Shown: piece after piece, positions 1 to 7,733 of the stretch
Numbering within the stretch: the stretch's first letter is position 1
Layout of the letters: every line of letters starts with the position of its first letter
Origin: JAVEWJ01 sp034004605
GTDB lineage: Bacteria > Patescibacteriota > Gracilibacteria > UBA1369 > LOWO2-01-FULL-3
Length of the DNA: 50,270 nucleotides
Assembly (NCBI GenBank): GCA_034004605.1
Contig: JAVEWJ010000005.1
Location: 1 to 50,270 of the forward strand
Direction: 5' to 3'
Notes under the pieces: generated by a model
Seen by the model: the letters and a program-made list of their open reading frames with translations, nothing else
Database searches by the model: none
What the model was told of the DNA's origin: nothing
Made by a program: the position numbers and the translations under genes

Positions 1-719
1 ATTTCTTTGCTTTCTCCTACGGAAAGCCCACCGATGGCATTCCCCGGACAATTTAATTCGTTTATGAATTTTGCCGACTCAATTCGTAGGTCTTTGTGGA
101 TTCCTCCTTGAACGATCGGAAAAAGGGCTTGTTTTATGTCTTGATTTTGATTCAATTTTTCATGCTCGATTTTACAGATTTTCGCCCAATCGTGTGTGCG
201 CTTCATCGCATCGATAAAATATGATTTACTTGAATCTGCGTCCGCGCATTCGTCGAAAGCCATGATTATGTCAGCACCGATGTCGTGTTCGATTTCCATT
301 ACCGATTTTGGGGAGAAAAAGTGTTTTGAACCGTCTTTGTGAGAGGAAAATTCAACTCCGTTTTCTGTGATTTTTACCTTGGCTTTCACCGCGTTTTCCT
401 TGATTGGTCTTTTTTCTTTCGCAAGAGAAAACACTTGAAAACCGCCTGAATCCGTGAGAATCGGGTGTGTCCAGTTCATCCATTTGTGAAGTCCGCCCAT
501 TTCTTTTATTAATTTGTGGCCCGGGCGAAGGTATAGGTGGTAGGTATTTGCGAGAATTATTTTCGCGTTTAGGTCTTCGAGATCGTTGGTGGCAAGCGTT
601 TTTACCGTAGCTCTTGTGCCAACGGGCATAAAAATCGGGGTCGGGATATTTCCGTGAGGAGTTGTCAGTGTGCCCGCTCTTGCCGTGTTCTGCGTTTTTT
701 CCAAGTTGAATTCAAACAC
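1..719 (-). CDS. tgt: queuine/preQ1 tRNA-ribosyltransferase (partial, C-terminus outside window)
   Basis: Tgt exchanges guanine at the wobble position of GUN-anticodon tRNAs for preQ1 in queuosine synthesis. About 239 N-terminal residues are visible. They carry the family landmarks in order: TPIFMPVGTRATVK, NTYHLYLRPG, the catalytic-loop DSGGFQVFSL, DECAD, PIVQGG and GGLSVGE. The second catalytic Asp lies beyond the window edge. The start is taken as GTG at 717-719 (VFEFNLEKT); an in-frame stop lies seven codons upstream and no ATG lies between. The identity is near certain; the exact start is less so. Confidence 0.93.
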   Translation of the reverse strand, partial: MFEFNLEKTQNTARAGTLTTPHGNIPTPIFMPVGTRATVKTLATNDLEDLNAKIILANTYHLYLRPGHKLIKEMGGLHKWMNWTHPILTDSGGFQVFSLAKEKRPIKENAVKAKVKITENGVEFSSHKDGSKHFFSPKSVMEIEHDIGADIIMAFDECADADSSKSYFIDAMKRTHDWAKICKIEHEKLNQNQDIKQALFPIVQGGIHKDLRIESAKFINELNCPGNAIGGLSVGESKE

Positions 720-777
720 TTTAATTTGTTTAAGTGTTTAAATTATTAACACGGATTTTTGATTTTAGAAAGAGGCC

Positions 778-2766
778 TTATGAAGATTCTTCCAATTTTT
801 CGAATTGTTTTGCTTTCACCTTTTTATCCAACTTATCGAGACCCACATAACCTTTGTATGAGACTTCGTCGAGGCCGCTTATAATAGAATTTATAAATCC
901 GGAAAATGGAACTATGATGTTTTTGGAAATGTGCCTTATAAATGGCACTTCCTTCATGATTTTTTTGTCAAAAACTTCAAGAGTTTTGTGAAAACCTCTG
1001 TAAATTCCTCCGGCGATTGTGAAAGGGGATGTTGCGATGTTGAAGATGCCTTTAAATGCGGAAGTACCCATTCTGGCAAAATTTGAAAAATATGTGCCTG
1101 GTTTTTTGAAAAGTCTTTTTGGTTTAAAAAAGTCAGTAAGTAATTTTCTTCCTGAATTTAGAATACCTAGAGTGGGCGTGATGACTCCGTATCCTACTCT
1201 TCCAATCCCTTTTGCGGATTCTTTTACGCCGAAAACAACTGCTTCTCCGAGATCTGTAAGAGGTGGTGTCGTTGGAGCGAGGAGTTCAAGAATTGATTTT
1301 TCTTCTTCGAATTTTTGTTTTGTTGGTTGCGTTGTTTGTGCCCGCGTTGGTGTGGGTGATTGGTCGGAGGTGTCAGGAGTTTCAGAAGTTCGGGTGGAGG
1401 TGTCAGGAGTTTCGGGAGTTCGGGTGGAGGTATCAGGAGTTTCAGAAGTTCGGGTGGAGGTTTCTGGAGTTTCAGGAGTTCGGGTGGAGGTTTCTGGAGT
1501 TTCAGGAGTTCGGGTGGAGGTTTCTGGAGTTTCAGAAGTTCGGGTGGAGGTTTCTGGAGTTTCAGGAGTTCGGGTTAGGGGTGGGGGTGGTTGAGTCCCA
1601 GTTTCGGTGGGTTGGGGTTGTGAGGGTGTTGGGGATGGCGCTTGTGTTGGTGGTGTGTCGGGTCTTTGTGGTGTTTGATTTGGAGTATTAATGATTTGGT
1701 TTATTTTTTCCAATTGTTCTTGAAGAATTCTATCTCTTTCTTCTGTTTTCTGTTTATCTTTTTGTGCCTTTTGCTCAGCCTTTTTAGCTATTTCTTTAAT
1801 AGAGGCTTCGATATTTGCGAGGGCTCTTTGGGTTTCTTCAGATGCGTCTTTACTTGGATGGTTGATACTTTTACCCAAGTTTTCCAATTGATCTTGAAGA
1901 ATTCTATATCTTTCTTCTGCTATCTGTTTGTCTTTTTGTGTCTTTTGCTCAGCCTTTTTAACTATTTCTTTAATAGAGGCTTCGATATTTGCGAGGGCTC
2001 TTTGGGTTTCTTCAGATGCGTCTTTACTTGGATGGTTGATACTTTTACCCAAGTTTTCCAATTGATCTTGAAGAATTCTATCTCTTTCTTCTGCTATCTG
2101 TTTGTCTTTTTGTGCCTTTTTAACTGTTTCTTGAATAGAGGCCTCGATATTTGAGAGGGCTCTTTGGGTTTCTTCAGATGCGTCTTTACTTGGATGGTTG
2201 ATACTTTTACCCAAGTTTTCCAATTGATCTTGAAGAATTCTATCTCTTTCTTCTGCTATCTGTTTATCTTTTTGTGCCTTTTGCTCAGCCTTTTTAACTA
2301 TTTCTTGAATAGAGGCCTCGATATTTTCTAGGTTTATCGGCGTTTCTGTTCGTTCTTTTGCAGACTTTTTTGGGGTTTTTCGTTTTACTGTTTTTGTCGA
2401 ATTTGCGGAATTGTCTTCAGTTTTTATCGCTTTATTTGCTGAATTTCGAATTTTGGTTATAAGATTATTTGCAACAACTTCAATTGTGGCTTTTTCTACT
2501 TTTTCTTTCAGTTTCGGCGGCTCGTCATTTTCAAAAGCCTCTGTTTCTTCTATTTCTAGAGCGCTTTTTGCGGCTTCGATGATTTCTTTACTAAAGATTC
2601 TTAATCTTTTAGTTGTGGAAGTTTCTTTGTATACTTCTTCAATTAGTAGTTTTATTTCACTTCGAATTTTTTCTACGTTTAATTCAATTTCCCTTTCAAT
2701 TCCTGTTTCCGTAGTATGGTTTAATCGAACTTTTCTTATTTTTTCTTTTGTTTTTTTTGTTTCCAT
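778..2766 (-). CDS. coiled-coil repeat protein with Pro/Thr-rich linker, unknown function
   Basis: I do not recognise a family for this 662-residue protein. Residues about 1-145 are charged and helical. Then come four near-identical repeats of about 58 residues (one lacks a four-residue AEQK step) beginning NIEASI and rich in KDKQ, EERDRI and QLENL, which should form a long coiled coil. A Pro/Thr-rich linker follows with about seven copies of a 10-residue unit (TRTPETPETS-like). The last 170 residues are Gly/Phe-rich and amphipathic, in style like parts of the giant protein at the other end of the window. No signal peptide is seen. Inferred role: structural or envelope-associated. A promoter with an inverted repeat lies just upstream. 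Confidence 0.8.
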   Translation of the reverse strand: METKKTKEKIRKVRLNHTTETGIEREIELNVEKIRSEIKLLIEEVYKETSTTKRLRIFSKEIIEAAKSALEIEETEAFENDEPPKLKEKVEKATIEVVANNLITKIRNSANKAIKTEDNSANSTKTVKRKTPKKSAKERTETPINLENIEASIQEIVKKAEQKAQKDKQIAEERDRILQDQLENLGKSINHPSKDASEETQRALSNIEASIQETVKKAQKDKQIAEERDRILQDQLENLGKSINHPSKDASEETQRALANIEASIKEIVKKAEQKTQKDKQIAEERYRILQDQLENLGKSINHPSKDASEETQRALANIEASIKEIAKKAEQKAQKDKQKTEERDRILQEQLEKINQIINTPNQTPQRPDTPPTQAPSPTPSQPQPTETGTQPPPPLTRTPETPETSTRTSETPETSTRTPETPETSTRTPETPETSTRTSETPDTSTRTPETPDTSTRTSETPDTSDQSPTPTRAQTTQPTKQKFEEEKSILELLAPTTPPLTDLGEAVVFGVKESAKGIGRVGYGVITPTLGILNSGRKLLTDFFKPKRLFKKPGTYFSNFARMGTSAFKGIFNIATSPFTIAGGIYRGFHKTLEVFDKKIMKEVPFIRHISKNIIVPFSGFINSIISGLDEVSYKGYVGLDKLDKKVKAKQFEKLEESS
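1371..1575. repeat. 30-bp tandem repeat (minisatellite) inside the coiled-coil gene
   Basis: About seven head-to-tail 30-bp units of the form GGAGTTTCAGGAGTTCGGGT followed by GGAGGTNTCA. Each encodes ten residues on the minus strand. Units differ at one to three bases (AGAAG/AGGAG, TGTCAG/TTTCTG). The unit length is a multiple of three, so gain or loss of copies keeps the frame. Confidence 0.9.
1705..2335. repeat. four ~174-bp tandem repeats encoding the coiled coil
   Basis: Blocks of about 174 bp (one of 162 bp) repeat with very high nucleotide identity, including long identical runs around GATGCGTCTTTACTTGGATG. Identity at the DNA level, not just the protein level, suggests recent duplication or homogenisation. 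Confidence 0.9.
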
Positions 2767-2785
2767 TTTTTTTCTTAATCATATT

Positions 2786-2838
2786 ATTTTACTATTTTTC
2801 TAGCGTTTTGTAAATAACAACTGTTTATTTGTTATTTA
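2786..2838 (-). promoter_or_regulatory. promoter with overlapping inverted repeat, coiled-coil gene
   Basis: On the minus strand there is a -35 TTTACA (2809-2814) and a -10 TAAAAT (2786-2791), 17 bases apart, ending about 20 bases upstream of the ATG at 2766. A perfect 10-bp inverted repeat, TAAATAACAA and TTGTTATTTA (2811-2820 and 2829-2838), overlaps the -35 box and is a candidate operator. Confidence 0.6.
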
Positions 2839-2849
2839 AATCCATATAA

Positions 2850-2881
2850 ATAGGACACTTTATTAAAAAAGTGTCCTATAA
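2850..2881. terminator. hairpin, probable terminator
   Basis: ATAGGACACTT and AAGTGTCCTAT form an 11-bp perfect stem around an AT-rich loop, downstream of the cysteine-rich lipoprotein gene on the minus strand. A second, weaker hairpin (AAAAAACGAA / TTCGGTTTTTT, about 2888-2914) with a T-run lies between it and that gene's stop, so termination may use both. Confidence 0.65.
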
Positions 2882-2921
2882 TAAACAAAAAAACGAAATT
2901 TATTCGGTTTTTTGTAATATT

Positions 2922-3218
2922 TTATTTGTTTACTTCGCAAGAAAATGACTTGCCATCTATTCTGCATTTAGTTGGCATGTTTGTTTCTTTTGTCATGCAT
3001 AGTGACATTGATCTTTCTGCAATTTCGTTTCTCAATTCTTTACATAAATCGTCTGCTTTGCTACTTAGTTTGTCGCAATCTTCTTTTTTACCTGCCTGCT
3101 CAGTTGCTTCTTCTGCACAATTTGTAAAAACAGTGGTTTTTTCAAACCAGTTTATTGTATCGCATCCTGTAGCTGTTATAGCTGTAATAAAAGCTAATGT
3201 TGGTAGTGTTTTGTTCAT
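2922..3218 (-). CDS. small cysteine-rich lipoprotein, unknown function
   Basis: This 98-residue protein starts with a short Lys-containing end and a hydrophobic stretch closed by ATGC at residues 16-19, a plausible lipobox with lipidated Cys19. Six further cysteines are spaced through the mature part, enough for three disulfides, so an extracytoplasmic, disulfide-stabilised fold is likely. The family is not recognised. The gene stands alone between terminators. Its promoter is overlaid by two interleaved perfect dyads, so it is probably tightly regulated. Confidence 0.72.
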   Translation of the reverse strand: MNKTLPTLAFITAITATGCDTINWFEKTTVFTNCAEEATEQAGKKEDCDKLSSKADDLCKELRNEIAERSMSLCMTKETNMPTKCRIDGKSFSCEVNK

Positions 3219-3229
3219 GTTTTTTGATT

Positions 3230-3272
3230 ATTGTATAGCTTGCATTTATACAATCTTTGCAAGCTTTGTCAA
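3230..3272 (-). promoter_or_regulatory. promoter with two interleaved perfect dyads
   Basis: On the minus strand, -35 TTGACA (3267-3272) and -10 TATAAA (3245-3250) are 16 bases apart. Dyad A is ATTGTATA / TATACAAT (3230-3237 and 3247-3254). Dyad B is AGCTTGCA / TGCAAGCT (3237-3244 and 3258-3265). The arms interleave, so only one hairpin could form at a time, and both cover the -10 region. This looks like a repressor or two-site operator. Confidence 0.6.
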
Positions 3273-3355
3273 CACGATTTCTGTTTACAATTTTTTCTAA
3301 TTAAATCTTTTTTTATTTTTTAGAATTCAACTTCTTTTATTGACGGAGAATTAGG

Positions 3356-3389
3356 GTTAAAAAAAGACCGATTTGAGTCGGTCTTTTGA
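3356..3389 (-). terminator. Rho-independent terminator of rpmE
   Basis: AAAAGACCGA and TCGGTCTTTT form a perfect 10-bp stem with a 6-base loop (3362-3387). Read on the minus strand it is followed by a run of T, 18 bases beyond the rpmE stop. Confidence 0.85.
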
Positions 3390-3405
3390 TTTTATTTAGT
3401 TTTTT

Positions 3406-3744
3406 CTATTCTTTCGATTTTGCAGATTTTTTCTTGCTTACCACTTTCACTTTCTTGGTTTTTTCTCCTTTTAAGGTTTTTGTAATTTTTTTTGCGGGAA
3501 CTTCTTGTACTTCTTTTTCAGCTTTTGTTTGAGCTTTTTTTGCTCTTTCCATTTTTTCTCTGAATTTTTCAACTCTTCCGGCTGTATCTACAAGTTTTTG
3601 TTGACCGGTGTAGAAAGGATGGCAGTTTGAGCAAATTTCAACTTTGAATTCGCCTCCTTTTATTGTGGATCCTGCGGAACATTGTGCCCCACAGCTACAA
3701 ATAAATTTTGTGTCAACATATTCAGGATGAATATTTTTTTTCAT
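3406..3744 (-). CDS. rpmE: 50S ribosomal protein bL31 with Lys-rich C-terminal extension
   Basis: bL31 sits at the central protuberance and bridges the subunits. The N-terminal 65 residues match the zinc-binding form: MKKNIHPEY, Cys16 and Cys18 in CSC, Cys38 and Cys41 in CSNCHPFYTG, then AGRVEKF. Usual length is about 70 residues; this copy has about 45 extra residues of repetitive Lys/Ala/Glu (KKVKVVSKKK and similar), probably a disordered RNA-binding tail. It has its own terminator. The zinc cysteines indicate the C+ type. Confidence 0.96.
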   Translation of the reverse strand: MKKNIHPEYVDTKFICSCGAQCSAGSTIKGGEFKVEICSNCHPFYTGQQKLVDTAGRVEKFREKMERAKKAQTKAEKEVQEVPAKKITKTLKGEKTKKVKVVSKKKSAKSKE

Positions 3745-3755
3745 GTCGTTAGGTG

Positions 3756-4967
3756 TTATTTTAATCCTTTTTTAGCGGTCGAAATATACTTTAAAAAAAG
3801 TGCCATTGCAAGCGAAATTGTCAAAAACAGGCTTAATATTAAATAATATTTCTGCACGCTTACAACTGAAATTTGAAATTTTTTATTTCGTTTTTCTCCT
3901 GTGTTGTCTGTGATTTCAATTTCAATGTTTTTTAATCCTTTTTCAATGAATTTCATTTTTAATTTTTCTCCAAAGTAGGTTTTTCCATCGATTTTCCATT
4001 TTATTTGGCCGATTTTCCCATCCGGATCAAAGGATTTTTTTGCATCCAAATGAAAATCTTTATTAAAATATGCTTTCGGATTTTCATCTGAAAGTATAAT
4101 TACAGGGCCTTTGTTTAAAGGAAAATCGTCTTTTTCATCCGGAATGCCGTCATTGTCATCGTCTGTGTCTTCGTTGTTTCCGATTTTGTCGTCGTCCTGG
4201 TCGAATTGTTCTTTCGGATTCAGTGGAAATTTGTCTTCCAAATCGTTAGATCCATCTCCATCCGTGTCGAAAACAAGGGGATTGGTCTTTATGTTTTCCT
4301 CCTGTGCGTCTGTAAGTCCATCGTTGTCATCGTCTTCGTCTTTTACATTTCCTATGCCATCTTTATCCGTGTCCATTGTTTCGTTTGGATCAAGTGGCAT
4401 CTCGTCAAACTCATCCGGTACTCCGTCGTTGTCATCGTCCTCGTCGGAATTATTTCCTTTGTTGTCGCCATCCGTGTCGTACGCTTCCGATTTGTCCAAT
4501 GGGAAAGCGTCTTTTTCATCGGGTACGCCGTCGTTGTCATCATCGTCATCCATTTCGTTTTGTGTGCCGTCCCTGTCGGTATCTCTTAGAATTTTTATTT
4601 CGAGTTCGGCCGTGTTGTTAGAAGGGTTATCGTTTTCCGATTCCCAAGGGAAAATCTGTACTTTGATTTTTTGAGTGCCAAAGCTTTCGGCTTTTGTATC
4701 AACAAATACATCGTCGATTTTACCTGCAAGCACGGAAATTTGTCTATCTGAACCCACTTGCTTGTTGTTTAGGTAAAACCTTGCAACACCGAGCAAGTCT
4801 TTGTTTGAATTGTTTGAAATTTGTGAGTAAATTCGAAAACTTTGACCTTCAAGAATGGTCGTTTTGTTCGTCTTTATGCCGTTTCCCGAGATACTTAAGT
4901 CTCCCGAGTAGGCGTAGGCATTTCCGGAAATGAGGAGAAATGCCAATAGGAAAGCGATTTTTTTCAT
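3756..4967 (-). CDS. surface-anchored calcium-repeat protein (CARDB-like, thrombospondin type 3 repeats, PKD-like)
   Basis: A 403-residue exported protein. Residues 1-19 are a signal peptide (MKKIAFLLAFLLISGNAYA). Residues about 25-128 look like a CARDB/Ig-like beta domain. Residues about 130-290 hold five acidic repeats of the type DTDGDGxxNxxDxDDDNDG with interspersed FPLDP-like steps, typical of Ca2+-binding thrombospondin type 3 repeats. A PKD-like domain follows (FDPDGKI, DNTGEKRNKKF) to about 372. The end is one membrane helix with a Lys-rich tail. Likely role: a Ca2+-stiffened stalk on the cell surface, perhaps in adhesion. The gene lies 6 bases downstream of gyrA on the same strand. 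Confidence 0.88.
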   Translation of the reverse strand: MKKIAFLLAFLLISGNAYAYSGDLSISGNGIKTNKTTILEGQSFRIYSQISNNSNKDLLGVARFYLNNKQVGSDRQISVLAGKIDDVFVDTKAESFGTQKIKVQIFPWESENDNPSNNTAELEIKILRDTDRDGTQNEMDDDDDNDGVPDEKDAFPLDKSEAYDTDGDNKGNNSDEDDDNDGVPDEFDEMPLDPNETMDTDKDGIGNVKDEDDDNDGLTDAQEENIKTNPLVFDTDGDGSNDLEDKFPLNPKEQFDQDDDKIGNNEDTDDDNDGIPDEKDDFPLNKGPVIILSDENPKAYFNKDFHLDAKKSFDPDGKIGQIKWKIDGKTYFGEKLKMKFIEKGLKNIEIEITDNTGEKRNKKFQISVVSVQKYYLILSLFLTISLAMALFLKYISTAKKGLK

Positions 4968-4973
4968 TTATCT

Positions 4974-7547
4974 TTAAGCTTCAATGGCTTGTTGTTTTGT
5001 TTCTTCGGCTACAGGGCTTGTGTTTTCCACTTCATCAACACTGTCTATGAAAGATATGGATGCAACTTTGTCTTCTTTATCCACAAATCTCATAAGTGTA
5101 ACACCTTGAGTCGTTCTGCCTTGGACCGGAATGCTTGTCGAGTTCATTCTTATCACTTGTCCGTGTTTTGAAATCATTATCAGGTCGGATTTTTCTCCTT
5201 CCGTCATTATTTTTGCGCCCACGAGTTTTCCTGTTTTTTCGTTTAATTTAGCCGTTTTTACACCGGAGCCTCCTCTTGTTTGGCTTCTGTAATCTTCGAC
5301 AAGGCTCATTTTCCCTTTGCCGTTTTCCATTACTACAAAGAGCTGTGCTGTTTTCGGAGTTTTGATGCAATCCATTTCAACAACGGTGTCTTCTTTTTTT
5401 AGTTTGATACCTCGAACTCCAGTTGCAGATCTTCCCATAGAACGAACATCTTTTTCGTTGAATCTTATCGACATACCGTTTTTTGTGATAATCATTATTT
5501 CATCTTCTCCATTGGTTTCTTTTACCCATTCAAGAGAGTCGTTGTCTTTGAGTTTTATGGCTATAAGACCCGTTTTCCTTACATTTTTGAAGTCTTCGAT
5601 TGCGGTTTTTTTGATTACTCCGCCTTTTGTGGCCATCATTAGGAATTTTCCCGAGAATTTTTCTCCAATATTTAAAATCGATGTGACAAATTCTTCTTTT
5701 TGAAGTTGTAAGAGGTTTACGATCGGTTGGCCTTTGGCGTTTTTCGATGCTCTTGGTATTTCGTAAACGGGGAGTTTGAATACTCTTCCTTTGTTTGTGA
5801 AATATAAGAGTTCGTCGAGATTATTTGCGAATCTGATGATTTTAATTTCGTCTTCTTCTTTTGTCTGTGTGCCGATTACTCCTTTTCCGCCTCTTTTTTG
5901 CGTGCGGAAAGTGTTTTCTTGAAGAGATTTTATGTAGTTTTCTCTGGTGAGCATTACAATCATGGCTTCGTTTGGGATTGTGTCTTTTGCCGAGATTTGA
6001 TTTACGGCGTGCGCAATGATTTGTGTTCGTCTTTCGTCTCCGTATTTTTCTTTAATTTCTGCAAGTTCGTCTTGCATGATTTTTAGAATCTTGGCCGGAC
6101 TTTCGAGTATTCCTTTTAGTTCTTCGATAAGTGCCAATTTTTCGGCCAATTCATCTTCGATTTTTTGTCTTTCAAGACCGGCAAGTGTTTGAAGGCGCAT
6201 TTCCAAAATCGCTTTTCCTTGAATTTCTGTGAGCTTGAATTTGCTCATAAGGGCTTCGAGAGCGTCTTCTTTTGTGTCGGATTTTTTGATGGTTTCGATT
6301 ACTGCGTCGATGGAATCAAGGGCGATTTTAAGTCCTTCAAGGATGTGTGCTCTTGCCAGAGCGATTTTGAGTTCGTATTCGGTTCTTCTTCTGATTACGA
6401 TTTTTCTATGTTCGATGAAGTAGTAAAGTACTTGTTTTAAGTCGAGAAGGTGTGGCTGAGTTTCGTCTACAAGAGCAATCATGTTCATATTGAATTGTTC
6501 TTGCAATTGCGTGTATTTGAAAAGCTGGTTTAAAATTTTCTTAGGGTAAGAATCCTTTTTAAGCTCTATTACAACACGAATTCCGTCTTTGTTGGATTCG
6601 TCCCGGATGTCCGTGATGCCTACGATTTTTTTGTCGCGAACAAGTTCGGCGATTTTGGAAATCATATTTGCTTTATTCACCATATATGGAATTTCCGTGA
6701 TTATGATGTCGAATTTTCCGTTTTTTCTTTCAACTATTTCAGTCTTGCCACGCATAACTATTCCGCCTCTTCCCGTGGAATATGCTTTTTTGATGTCGGC
6801 TATCGAGTAAATAATTCCCGAGGTGGGGAAGTCCGGGCCTTTGATAAACTGCATAAGATCGTCAATTGTGGCTTCCGGATTATTTGAAAGATGCATTAAT
6901 CCGTCGATAAGTTCCTTTAGGTTGTGTGGTGGGATTTGGGTTGCCATACCCACTGCGATACCGGATGATCCGTTTAAAAGAAGATTTGGTATTTTTGATG
7001 GAAGAACGGAGGGTTCTTTAAGTGATCCGTCGTAATTGTCTCTCCAATCGATGGTTTCTTTTTCGATGTCGGCGAGAATTTCGTCGGTGATTTTCTCCAT
7101 TTTGGCTTCAGTATAACGCATAGCAGCTGCGCTATCTCCGTCTATGGAGCCGAAGTTTCCTTGTCCTCTCACGAGGGGGTATCTCATTGAGAATTCCTGG
7201 GCCATTCTTACCATTGAGTCGTAAACGGCGGAGTCTCCGTGCGGGTGATATTTACCGATAACTTCACCTACCACAGTTGCGGATTTTCTGAATTTTGAGC
7301 CGGATTTAAGGCCCATTGTGTGCATAGCGTAAAGAATTCTTCGATGAACGGGTTTTAGTCCGTCGCGGACATCGGGAAGGGCTCTTTGAACTATCACGCT
7401 CATGGCGTAAGTGAGGTATGATTTCTCCATTTCGGAGACAATTTCTGTGTTCTTAATGTTTGCGTCGTTGTTTAGGTCGAGTTTTTGGGTTGAGGGGTCT
7501 TTTTCGTTGTTTTCCTCGTTGTTTTGCGTGTTTTGTGTGTCGGCCAA
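4974..7547 (-). CDS. gyrA: DNA gyrase subunit A
   Basis: GyrA cleaves and rejoins DNA in the supercoiling reaction. At 857 residues it is full length. The N-terminal domain has YLTYAMSVIVQRALPDVRDG, the quinolone-pocket HPHGDSAVYD (Ser106 and Asp110, matching E. coli Ser83 and Asp87, both wild type) and catalytic Tyr145 in AAAMRYTEA. The C-terminal domain has a GyrA box, QKRGGKG, and beta-pinwheel repeats. The start appears to be TTG (7545-7547) about 30 bases after a good promoter; the only ATG further in would be Met40, which would cut the conserved N-terminal arm. gyrB lies 5 kb away on the other strand. Confidence 0.98.
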   Translation of the reverse strand: MADTQNTQNNEENNEKDPSTQKLDLNNDANIKNTEIVSEMEKSYLTYAMSVIVQRALPDVRDGLKPVHRRILYAMHTMGLKSGSKFRKSATVVGEVIGKYHPHGDSAVYDSMVRMAQEFSMRYPLVRGQGNFGSIDGDSAAAMRYTEAKMEKITDEILADIEKETIDWRDNYDGSLKEPSVLPSKIPNLLLNGSSGIAVGMATQIPPHNLKELIDGLMHLSNNPEATIDDLMQFIKGPDFPTSGIIYSIADIKKAYSTGRGGIVMRGKTEIVERKNGKFDIIITEIPYMVNKANMISKIAELVRDKKIVGITDIRDESNKDGIRVVIELKKDSYPKKILNQLFKYTQLQEQFNMNMIALVDETQPHLLDLKQVLYYFIEHRKIVIRRRTEYELKIALARAHILEGLKIALDSIDAVIETIKKSDTKEDALEALMSKFKLTEIQGKAILEMRLQTLAGLERQKIEDELAEKLALIEELKGILESPAKILKIMQDELAEIKEKYGDERRTQIIAHAVNQISAKDTIPNEAMIVMLTRENYIKSLQENTFRTQKRGGKGVIGTQTKEEDEIKIIRFANNLDELLYFTNKGRVFKLPVYEIPRASKNAKGQPIVNLLQLQKEEFVTSILNIGEKFSGKFLMMATKGGVIKKTAIEDFKNVRKTGLIAIKLKDNDSLEWVKETNGEDEIMIITKNGMSIRFNEKDVRSMGRSATGVRGIKLKKEDTVVEMDCIKTPKTAQLFVVMENGKGKMSLVEDYRSQTRGGSGVKTAKLNEKTGKLVGAKIMTEGEKSDLIMISKHGQVIRMNSTSIPVQGRTTQGVTLMRFVDKEDKVASISFIDSVDEVENTSPVAEETKQQAIEA

Positions 7548-7582
7548 GGTAAAAGCGGTTAAATTTTTTAAATTCGGGTGGG

Positions 7583-7611
7583 ACTATATCACAAAGGAAA
7601 TTTTTGTGTAA
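7583..7611 (-). promoter_or_regulatory. gyrA promoter
   Basis: On the minus strand, -35 TTACAC (7606-7611), 17-base spacer, extended -10 TGA-TATAGT (-10 at 7583-7588). Predicted start of transcription is near 7576, giving a leader of about 30 bases to the TTG start. Confidence 0.65.
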
Positions 7612-7682
7612 GCGATTTTTTTTAGAGGGTAGTTTTTGTGGCAGAATGTTTTGATTTTTGAAGTTTTTTTTCTTTTTATGCC

Positions 7683-7711
7683 TTGAGAAAAGCCTTGGTT
7701 TTTGGTATAAT
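7683..7711 (+). promoter_or_regulatory. promoter of the virB4-like gene
   Basis: -35 TTGAGA (7683-7688), 17-base spacer, perfect -10 TATAAT (7706-7711). The TTG that would extend the reading frame upstream lies inside the -35 box, so translation must start later, at ATG 7734. Confidence 0.8.
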
Positions 7712-7733
7712 AATAAGAATTTTAAATAGAAAA

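Noticed and set aside
1371..1575. Possible CRISPR array
   Set aside because: The 30-bp units are contiguous with no unique spacers and encode a Pro/Thr repeat in a long gene.
1019..2154. Plus-strand frames opposite the coiled-coil gene
   Set aside because: They mirror the repeats of the minus-strand gene and consist of low-complexity Gly/Val/Ser or Phe-rich sequence.
4111..4674. Plus-strand Ser-rich frames opposite the calcium-repeat gene
   Set aside because: They are the antisense of Asp-rich repeats (GAT/GAC giving ATC/GTC-type codons) and show no start signals.
7683..7733. TTG start for the VirB4-like gene
   Set aside because: The TTG is part of the -35 box of a near-consensus promoter, so it would not be transcribed.
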